From: Lingula anatina
Lineage: Eukaryota; Brachiopoda; Lingulata; Lingulida; Lingulidae
NCBI RefSeq assembly: GCF_001039355.2
Contig: NW_019775835.1
Coordinates: forward strand, 702,808-766,807
DNA length: 64,000 nt
Direction of reading: 5' to 3'
In this document: piece by piece, positions 1-9,700 of the stretch
Layout: every line of letters starts with the position of its first letter
Position numbering within the stretch: the stretch's first letter is position 1
Translations under genes and position numbers: made by a program
Notes under the pieces: model-generated
The model's database searches: none
What the model was told of the DNA's origin: nothing
What the model saw: only the letters and a program-made list of their open reading frames with translations

Positions 1-1199
1 TAATGACCACCAGTTGTGGAATTCTCCTAAATAAAATTACAAACTGCTTAGTAACACCATCTAAGGCCTTACACGTACATACTTACACAGCACATATCAA
101 TTGTGAGTCTTCAATCAAGCATTTCTCTAGACATAGAATAAAAATATACTAAACAGGTTCCTCAAATTATGGTGGTTTGATTCGACTTAATATGCTCATG
201 TACATGTTGCATTGCATCATTAAAAGTATGGGAATATTTTTCATGTCAGTGTTACATGTATCAACCAAAAGGAAAGGGACCCTGATAATCTGTCATTGAA
301 TTGTGCAACAATGTTTTGCATTTTATATATGTTTACTTTTATCCATACAAAATGTGCATTTTCCTATATTTTCAATCAAATAAAGATCAATTCATGAACT
401 GACTTGTTGTTATGTTACATTGAATGTCATATGTTTGAAAAATACATTGCTTCTGTGAGGGTCTGGACTAACAATGTTGCTACTGTGAATGGTTGAATTC
501 ATGGTAAAATATTGAACTCTCAAACAACAGTCATGTTACAAATACTTCCTAATGAACCAAAATGAAGCACAAGAATGCTGAAATAATTTCTGACAGCTTC
601 ATAATGCACAGTTAAATCATATCTGACAGCAATATTTCTTGACACAACCCTGCATATGGTCTTCTTTGAGTCCGTAAGGGTTGATCCCGATGGTCAGCTC
701 AAATTTCTCCTTATATCTATCCTTTATGTAAAAAGTTGCTTCTATGAAAGGTTGAACTAATGATTACACAGTAAACTCTCTAAAACTATAACTGTTATTA
801 CCCAATGAACAAGAAAAATGAAGTACAAGATAACTGAACTACAGTAGCTTCTGACAATTCCACGATGTTGGGATACAGGGGTAGGTCAGGATTTCACGTT
901 TTTGGACTGTCTTGAGTTTATATGGGTTGATCACGCTGATCAGCTGAAGTTTTCACATGTATATACTATTTTCCTTTTGGTGTACTTGATCACGATATGA
1001 AGATTATTTCATTTTATTTGGTTCACCTATATTTACGCTACTGTTCCCCGTCGTTCTTTCCCTCCAGAATGGCCGCTGGACGAGTGTTACGGAGCAAATA
1101 TGACGTCACTGTAATGGGTTAATTCCCAGAGCTTTCAGAGCTTTTCGATCTATCCCCGCGGGGAGTCTCACTAGATTATTGTCAGATAATCCGGCTTAA
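1..1199. other. Gene-free flank with diverged tandem duplication
   Basis: No convincing coding exon is visible. The sequence is AT-rich up to about 1020 and then becomes CG-richer toward the Penelope-like fragment that follows. The main structure is a diverged tandem duplication at about 465-960, listed separately. A CRE-like octamer, TGACGTCA, occurs near 1101, but no gene start can be tied to it. Confidence 0.6.
465..960. repeat. Diverged tandem duplication, unit about 240 bp
   Basis: About 465-710 and 732-960 are two diverged direct copies. Matching landmarks occur in the same order: 'ggttgaa', an 'actctc' block, 'ccaatgaac' against 'ctaatgaac', 'atgaagyacaag', 'tctgacar', and then 'gggttgatc' followed by 'gatcagct' or 'ggtcagct'. 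Many substitutions and small indels separate the copies, so the duplication is old. It lies just before the Penelope-like fragment, and elements of that class often carry terminal tandem repeats, so it could be part of the insertion; that is inference. Confidence 0.6.
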
Positions 1200-1855
1200 A
1201 TGTCCGTCCCGCCTACTACAAGCTGTAAGGGGGTAATTAACTTTCGTGTCCGCTCGGCTTACAGCTATTTAATCGATCTAATCTCTGGGAATGGGGTCCT
1301 AGACTTAGAATCCGGGAAACACAGGCCGTTCGTAAAACCGAACGCCCAGCCGATCTATGTTCACAAAAACTCAAAACCCCCCCCCCCCCCCCCCGCAATA
1401 ATAAGGAACATTCCTAAAGCCATCGGCGAAAGATTGCAATCCCTTTCGACTGAAGGGGTGGTAACAGAAGGATCAGATAACGTATAGGCCTATGCAACGG
1501 CGCTTCAAACCGCGGGACATACCGTAATGTCGTTGGGTAATAACTCTAAAGCAAGCAGCTCTCGTCCCAGTGAAAAGAAAAGACGAAACAGGAAACTTAT
1601 TTGGTTCAACCCACCATACTCGAAAAATGTAAGAACAAAATCGGGCATATATTCCTTCAGTTGCTAGACAAACATTTCCCTCGAGGAAGCAAGCTTTACC
1701 GATTATTCAACAGCTCGACTGTAAAAGTAAGTTACTGTTGTATGAAAAACATACAGCAAATCATTCACGGTCACAATAAAAAAATTCTCAAAAACATGTC
1801 AGTTAACACTCAAGATAAGAAATGTAATTGTAGATCTCCAAGTAATAATTATTAG
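1200..1855 (+). pseudogene. Decayed Penelope-like retroelement, 3' part of the reverse transcriptase ORF
   Basis: Translation of 1290-1487 shows the post-catalytic region typical of Penelope-like elements: a SGKHRPFVKPN block, a YVHKNS block and then IIRNIPKAIGERL. After an in-frame TAG at 1485-1487 the same frame continues past 1560 into KLIWFNPPYSKNV. A frameshift near 1630 then moves to another frame containing FLQLLDKHFP, KVSYCCM and a CNC motif near 1830. In this family these blocks connect the RT to a GIY-YIG endonuclease. No endonuclease follows, because the reading frame ends at 1855. A C14 tract sits inside the ORF. The stop, the frameshift and the truncation make this a dead fragment. 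The family assignment rests on motif recognition. Confidence 0.75.
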
Positions 1856-2710
1856 GATATTTATTCCTTTTTGACATTTTTTTTATTCACTTGATTATTA
1901 CAATCAAGCATATATTTGCCTTTTCAACTTAAAGATCAATGTGAAGGTTCATCTACTACTTAATTGACTATCATTTATTTTTGTACTTGGTGATAAAATT
2001 TATCACGAACACTAAAATGAATAATATTCTGCTATAAATTGCTGTCGCAGTTTTAAGGTGAAGAGCACTAATACTAGGTTTTGTAGCACATAAAGGAACA
2101 CATCTGCTAATAGAATCTAAAGCTAAAAACTCCTGTTCATTTTGTACATGCAAATGGAAAGGTTCAATTTCATCCAATAAGGTTATTTTATCAATAAACA
2201 CTACATTATTGTGTATATTTCAAAGTATATTTTAAAGGCATTATATCTTAATTACAAAGTTGGTTGTTTCTGAAGCAAAACGAAAAACCACACAAATGTG
2301 ATGGTACAAGTAACAAGTTTATGGTCCCAAGGACATTCAATATACATAAAGTTCCTGCAAAATATCAAAATAAATTGTGTAATATTATCTCAAGCTAAAA
2401 CAATGTGTTACAGACGACAACACGTTTACAAATTTTAACAGGTTTGTAAATTTTCCTCATCTAACATTATTATATATTATATACAATAAAACTTGTAAAA
2501 CACAAAACTGTCAATAGTTAAGAGAGGAAGAAGGCATCCATTGCTGCAAATAATAATGCAGATGCAACCTTTTCATTCTTACAATATATCATTTCAATTC
2601 CACCTACCAATATCAGAGGATTCCTAATTATCAAGGTAAGTTGCTTTGTACAGAAAAATATGCAACACTTCAGTGACTTTTCTGTAATCTTAAACAGAGT
2701 TGTAGCAACT
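1856..2710 (-). other. Probable 3' untranslated region and flank of the CARD-OTU-kinase-RING-protease gene
   Basis: This stretch lies directly downstream of the gene A stop codon (TAG at 2713-2711 on the minus strand). Small open frames here have no recognisable domain. Minus-strand AATAAA hexamers occur at about 1979-1974, 1865-1860 and 1885-1880 and are candidate polyadenylation signals, which would give a 3' UTR of about 730-850 nt. I see nothing else in it. Confidence 0.4.
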
Positions 2711-3769
2711 CTAGTTAAGTCTAATGCGGACATTTGGGAACAGATCTGACACCAACTCTGGCTTCTCTTTCTTTAACTCTTCATATATGCATCTCATTCT
2801 AACACCCTGTTCAAATACAGTTTGTGCCATACGCAGCGCTTTATAGTTCTCAGGATAACCTTTAGTATACATTAGGGCAAGGTTACCATATTCATCAAAG
2901 CAAGGCGACCCAGATGCCCCATGCATAAAACTGGACTTCATTAACTGTCGGTTGCGATCATGTGCATTTGTAAAACTGGCAGAAGGGTAGGTTTTCAATG
3001 TTAAATCTATGTCTTTTTTAACATCGAAATCGCTAAGTATTTTTGTATCTGGGTCATATCTTAATGGATCACAATTGTTATGTCCTACAATACAAACATC
3101 CTTTCCTGGCTCGACATCTGCTATATCACAGTCGAGATCTGGTACAACATCATGGCCGTCTGGGTTGTGAATGTGGAACAAAGCTGCATCCAATGCTACA
3201 CTGTACCATGCCATGTGGGTAAATTTGTATGTTGTTATTCTTGAAGTTTCTTGCAAATATCCAAATTCCACTATGGCCCCTTGGTAACCTGTAGAGCAAG
3301 AAAAAAATAAAGTAAATGCAATATTCCCCCAGCCCTCACCCCAGATTTAATAGCGTATTGTTAACACACTTTAATGTGTATTTCTAAAGATATCACTTAA
3401 AATAAAACCCTGTTCTCAATTTTTGCAAATACTACAAAGCACCCTTATAAAATGTTTTGATATGCAACAGTAAACAATCATAAATTTATATACACCTTCA
3501 GTACAATAAGACCTTTGAATCACACCTTGCTAGCATTCTCACTTTACCTCTGAAATCTTTAGCAACATGATAATTTGTCATCAAATAATTTCCACCTATT
3601 TTGAAGCCTGTGGCAACCCCATGTTTTTTGCCATGTACATCTATGGCTTTAATTAGGCCAACTGATTTCCAATGCTTGTCTATTTTAGAATTGATCAACT
3701 TGACAAGTGAAACCACTGGGTAACTGAGATCAAAGAGCTTGGTAAAATTTCCATCACAGTGTAAGTTCT
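2711..3769 (-). other. Trypsin-like serine protease domain of gene A, FAM111-like
   Basis: Exons 15 and 16 encode a chymotrypsin-fold protease at residues 810-1060. The His is in LMTNYHVAKDF (His875, codon 3569-3567), the Asp in VALDAALFHI (Asp915, codon 3190-3188) and the Ser in HGASGSPCFDEYGN (Ser1009, codon 2908-2906). The HGxSGSPxFD signature and the lack of secretion signals or disulphide-type cysteines recall intracellular proteases of the FAM111 group rather than secreted digestive trypsins. There is no sign of a zymogen activation peptide at the boundary, so activation would have to come from oligomerisation or from an upstream domain; that is inference. The protein ends 14 residues after PELVSDL. 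Confidence 0.82.
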
Positions 3770-6700
3770 CTAAAAAGAAATTAGTGACACATATTACACT
3801 TAAAGGCAAATGAGAAAATCATCTCCATGATTTGTTTCATTGTACTGCTAGACTTATTGATACTGCTTACTTCTAATGGATTCCGGTAAAAAAGATATTT
3901 GGATTCATTCAATTTTTTTATTTTGACTCAGTGAAAAGCATTTAAAAATGATGTAATCTTTGCATATTTGAGACGAGAGAATGACAAAGAAATAAACATA
4001 TTACGTGTTTCAAATTTGACTTCCTTCATATGCAACATGCACCAAATGTTCTTGTTATCCTTGGTGCATTCATCTATGCAGTGAGTACAAAGGAACTTGC
4101 ATCCACAGTTAAGCCGACTGTTGACTGAAATAGAAAATATATACATAAGATTTATACAAGATCTTTTCAGTCAAGTTAATTTTGAATCACCATACTTTTC
4201 TCAAACATATGCACTAAATGTATCATTTATTCAACCCCTTCTCACCCAATGAGTCTTTGTGGTTTATAGCTATAGTATAGTGCTACATACCCAGCAGATT
4301 ACAAACAGATTACAAACCTGCTTGATGTACCAAACAGTACAGACATTTCTCAGACTGAATTGGTTGACCACCAGTGCCTCCATATACAGGTTCACCAACA
4401 GCACACTATAAGATCAAACATCGTCTATGATTGTCAGTGGATAAATGAAGGTTTTTTTTTTATCTAAAAACTAACTCAATCTAGAAAATTGAAAGTCAAC
4501 TTTTATCATGAAAGTAAAGCTTGTTTGATTATATAGAACAACTAGTTTTAGACGAAGTAACAAAAAGAGTTTCATGTGCAAATGCACCGACTTGTAAAAC
4601 TGTTGTAACAGATTAAGTGATACCTAGTTTAACAAATCTAGTAAATAAACTTCATTGGTCAATATAAATTACTTGCCATGTAAAGCTTCAACAAAGCATC
4701 ATACAGATTTCCCACTTTGATTCTTTTCACAGGTTTTCCCTTTTTGCACTTCTTAATGAGTCTGGCAAATTCTGTGCTTATTTCTCTGGGCCACCCCTGC
4801 AATAGAAAGTATTGTTTGTCTGTATCAAAAAACCAGACCTGTCAACTGTCCTGATCCAGATTGGTGACTTCAACATAACCTCATGATTCAAAACCAAAAA
4901 GTCTGAGATTGCAAAATGATTTTCAGTGATTGTTGCAATTCTTTAACATATTCTGTAGCCAATTCTGGTATATACAGGTATATTTTAACAAATCTTACAA
5001 TATTTTTTAATGAAGTCATGTAAATTACATACTTCTTCACTTGAATCAAAAGCAATGCTATTTTTCATTCATCATCAAAATGGCCTCATAAAATAAGTTG
5101 TTCATAAAAAGAGTTATCTATGCATCCAGAAATCAGATTATTTCAATTGGGGAGAGGAGACATTGTTTGCATTTGTCTTCCCAATTTGGCAATTTGATTA
5201 TATTTCACTAATAGCTTTTGGACTAAGGAAAAAAGTTTATGAATGCCAAGTGCTAACAGTTATGGACATAAACATGCACCTAATCATGAATGTCCCTATG
5301 TCCTATCCATTATATTATATTATTACATCTGACTTATCTTTAAGTCAAAGAATAAATACTTACTTGTTGTACCCCCCTTTCTATCAAAATCTCTTCCTCC
5401 TCACCAGAATTATTCCAGGAGAGATGAAGAGAAACTGAGCTACCTTTGTCGGGGTCAGGATCAGAGGCAAGAACACCCGTCAACAATTCCTCAAGCACTT
5501 AAAAGAATTTTTTATACATAAAATATACTGAAAGTTACTAACCTAAGTTCAGTTATTCTTTCCACTGAAAAGACATAAATCTTCACTTACAACGAAACAT
5601 GCATTTACTTCTTATCAGCAAAATAAAAATGTAGAAAAAACTTAGGAAATTTTTTTTAAATAGAAAAAGATATTAGATAGCAAGATAGCATTAATCACCT
5701 ATTCCTATACTGTAACAGTCAGTAGTCTCTGTTATAAGCCCTTCATGAAGTTTTGGGTCTGTATAACCAGCAGCAAAAGGAATAGCTAGAAATAATAATA
5801 ATAATAATAATAATAAGTGTCCGTCTTACCTGGTAAAATTGGAACAAATTTTTCAGATGTAAAACATTGCTGTTATAAAATAATAGTCGTGTAAATCTAA
5901 CACAATGTTTGAAGTACAGAAATCCCATGTAAGTTCACCAAGAATATTAACTCTGACATAAAGCAGCATTAAAATTGAGATGTTCAATCTTACTTTTGGT
6001 AATTGTGGTCTTTTTAAACTTCAGTGAATACATCTTTGCAAATCCCATATCTCCAAGCCTGATGTTCTCATGCTCATCCAGGAATATGTTTGAAGATTTG
6101 ATGTCTTTATGAACTATGCACTTGGTTCTGAAATACCAAACAAACATATACAGCAACATGAATATGAATGATAAGAAAATAATAAAAATGCTTCAAAGAA
6201 CATCATATAAAGTTGTCTTTACCTACAATCTCTTCTTTTAAGAAATTACCTGAAAAATAACCTTTTTGACGGATCCCTTTAAATCACCGCATTAAACCTA
6301 AATGGAAGTCAAGAAAAAATATGTACTCAACAGAGCAAGAGTTTGGTGTTTGTTTAAAGCAGGACTGTTTAAGCACAACTGGACTACAAAAGATACGCCT
6401 CATTGCACCTGATACTCCTTTTCACTTTTTCAGATGATATATATGTCACAGGCAAGATTCAAATCCAGGCAAGATTCAAATCCAGGTCACAGCTACATAA
6501 ATCACACCCCAAATATAGCCATATATATATATATTAACATCACAAATGTACATTATACATGTACATCTCTAAAATACCTCCCAATACCTCCCATTTCCAT
6601 GTTTTTCTACCAGTTTGCTGTGCTTGAGAAGTATTTAATAAAAGAAGTTCATATCCCAAATATAGCCATTTACTTTATAGAAACTATGGCTTAGAACTTC

Positions 6701-9700
6701 TTTTATTAAATACTTCTCAAGCACAGCAAACAGGTAGAAAAACGTGGAAATGGGAGGTATTTTAGAGATGTACATGTATAATATACATCTGTGATGTTTA
6801 TATATATATAAATGGCTATATTTGGGATGTGATTTATGTAGCTGTGACCTGGATTTGAATCTCGCCTGGATTACAATCTTGCCTGTGACATACATAAAAT
6901 AAGAATAACAATTCATAAAATAAAAAATAAACAAATATTGCAGGGAAATAAGGTCTCTTTAAAAGGCCAAAGAAAAGCTGTTATTGCTTCTTCATGGCCA
7001 TAATCTTTAACTGTCAGACAAAATAAAGGATCCTTGTTACCATTTCTACGTTCCTACATGACAATTTTGAAATTACTTAAACAGTACCTTATATTTTTTT
7101 ATAAAAATATTTTCAAAAAAATTTAGTTTTTTATGTGTAAATAATATTACTAATTTATTCCCTGTTTAATCATCAATCAGCTTAATCATTAATTAGCCCT
7201 ATGTTCATCTGTCATTATATATATATATAGTTCAACTTATGGCACTGGCTCCTGTTGATAATGTGTGCGGTAGTTTGTTGTGTTAACAGCAATAAAATCA
7301 TATGTAATGTTTGATGTAATCTCTTTTGGTAAAAAAGCAGAGAATCTGTCAAAACCTTTTATTTGGAATTTTTCAAATCTGGAAGAGACAGAAGAGACAG
7401 GGAAGCACTTGGTCTAGTCGGTGAGGACCCTCAGGATAAATCAAGTTGGAGAGGAAGACTGCATGTAAGACTGGCCCAACCCTCTGTTGAGGTTTAATCC
7501 TGGCCAGTATAAAATAAACTCGGATGATGATGATGATGGAGTATCAGTTTAAAATAACAAGTATTTCACTGCATGCTTGGTAAGTCCCCTTCCCCTGGAG
7601 CAATTTTAAAAAAATATCAGGTTCAGCAACCAAACCACTGGACCTGGTTGTGTTTAGTAGCAACTGACTACAAATATTAATGTCAAGCCCTGGAGTGTGT
7701 GTATAATTTGTAATTTTCATGGTCTTCATGGAGAATATATCACGCTTTTAGCCCTCAGCCTAAATTTATCTTGAATAAATTTTGTTAAAAAGATAGTTGC
7801 GTCACTGACAAATATTCAAGTTCATGGGTATCATTTAGTCAGAAAAGCAAATAAAACTTACTTGTCATCAGATTGAAGAAATTTCACTGCATCAGCCAAC
7901 TGGACGCTCATGCGTAGGCGAGTTTTCCAGTCCAAACTTTTACCACTTATCTTCGATTCTTCAAGTCGATCTTTTAAAGTTCCCCCTTTCATATAAACTG
8001 TCATCACTGCCTTAGAGTACTTACTGAAAAAAATACCTTGTTGGTTATAAAGGTTGACCAAATTTATCATAAAGCGAAGCAATTTGAAAAAATAATACAT
8101 TACAATAATCTCATTCAATACTTCCGGTATATGTACATTTAGGCCAGTATTCAAATTATCAAAAGCAAGAATTGAAATGGAATTATAAATAAAAATTATC
8201 ACAAAATTTTAAGGAACAACAGTCAGTCATTAAAAGGTCCACAGTAACCCCAGCAGGTTTCAGCTTAAACAACACATTGCCTGGAAAATAACTGTCCAAA
8301 ACAGAGAAAAAATAATTGAACAAACGGTAAATAAAAACCCAAGACTAGTCTGAAGACCCACTTCGCCTGCATTTTAGCCAGCAAATGGTGATGGCCGATA
8401 TGTACAACCACTACTGTGTCTGCACATAAAATTGCCTTGATTTTTTTTCAGTTTGGTTGACCTGAAGACTGGAAATTTCAAAACCAAACAAAACATGATC
8501 AATACAGGACAGGAGCATTCCCTAATTCTAATAATAATTTTAATAATAAAAAGAAAAAGGTTGCTAAATCACATATTGTGGGTGAAAGCATGCCAGAGAA
8601 GATTGCTTTATAAAAATCTACTTTGAGTGTTCATTAAATCAATAATGAAAAAATAATGTAAAAAGACATAACAAGAGAACAATTTTTAAATCTTTAAAAA
8701 GATCCCACACTGATAATGTGGATAAAAAAATGTTTCTTCATATAATTACTTACCCTTCTAATTGGTCACAAATTCCAAGAGCAGTCAGAAGATAAACATA
8801 CTTTTTCTTAGCCCAATCCTTCTCCTAAAACAATACCAGTGCAACAAAACTAATCAAAAAACATTTTAAATGAAATATAACAATGGCACAGCTAGCAAAA
8901 ATACTATCATAAATAATATAATTACCCTTAATGAATTTGAATGAAAAAATTTCACCAACTTCTTTTTCTGTAATAGATATTCACATTTACTTTTTAAAAT
9001 ACTCCGTAAAATGCACTTACCCTGTCAAATTCCAGTGTTCCTTGATAATCATTGTTATCAGCAAGTCTCTTAACGGCAACTTCCAATCCATGTATTTGCT
9101 CAAGGTTTAAAACACCTTGAGCAATAATTATAGATTTGCATTGAGGTGAGCACATATTAACCACATATATTTATATTTAGTGTCATAGCTTTAAAACATA
9201 CCAAATTTTTTTCCTTACTTCATCACTTAGTATTTTGTAACAAATTTGTTTACCAGTATCACTGACAGTTAATTTTCAAGACCATTTGTCTCACATCGCT
9301 GAAATTATCTTTAAATATTTTTGTCAATAAATGTATAATTTTTTTCAATGAAAAAAAGTAAAAGCTGAAATAATAATAAAATGCACTTTTCTGTATCATT
9401 ATACTGGAAAATAAATTAGGATGACATAATGAACACATTTTCTTTCTTGACACAAAAAAATGTAACCTACCCCTATGTACTACACCAAACCCACATTTTT
9501 CTTCAGAGGCAATTTCTTCAGAAAAACGGTTGGTGACCAAATCCAAGTCCTTCTCACTGAATTCATAAGCATTGATAGCTTGGTTGAATTTTGGTTTTGG
9601 CTTGCTCTGAATGTCTGGTGCAGAAACTGAAGATGTTTGCCTGTTTCCTGCCTTTTCTTCCTCTAAAACACCTGTTATTTGGGAGATAAAGTCTGTTCCA

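Larger units (their letters stand above)
4677..9561 (-). other. IRAK/Pelle-like protein kinase domain of gene A, divergent active site
   Basis: Exons 5 (second half) to 12 encode a kinase fold at residues 441-738. Landmarks: CGFGVVHRG loop (463-471), VAVKRL with Lys486, candidate helix-C Glu503, hinge VYM with a Thr534 gatekeeper, catalytic loop VHKDIKSSNIF with Asp588 and Asn593, DMG in place of DFG (Asp606), GYTDPK in place of the APE segment (Glu replaced by Lys636), and DCYSIGIVLEELLTG. The spacing and the SSNIFLD/YSIG blocks are closest to IRAK/Pelle and receptor-like kinases. The first two glycines of the loop are replaced (Glu461, Cys463). Lys/Asp/Asn/Asp remain, so weak activity is possible, but pseudokinase behaviour is equally plausible. 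Confidence 0.85.

Noticed and set aside
1101-1108. CRE octamer TGACGTCA as a promoter
   Set aside because: No gene start follows; it sits in the flank of the Penelope-like fragment, and a single 8-mer is not evidence.
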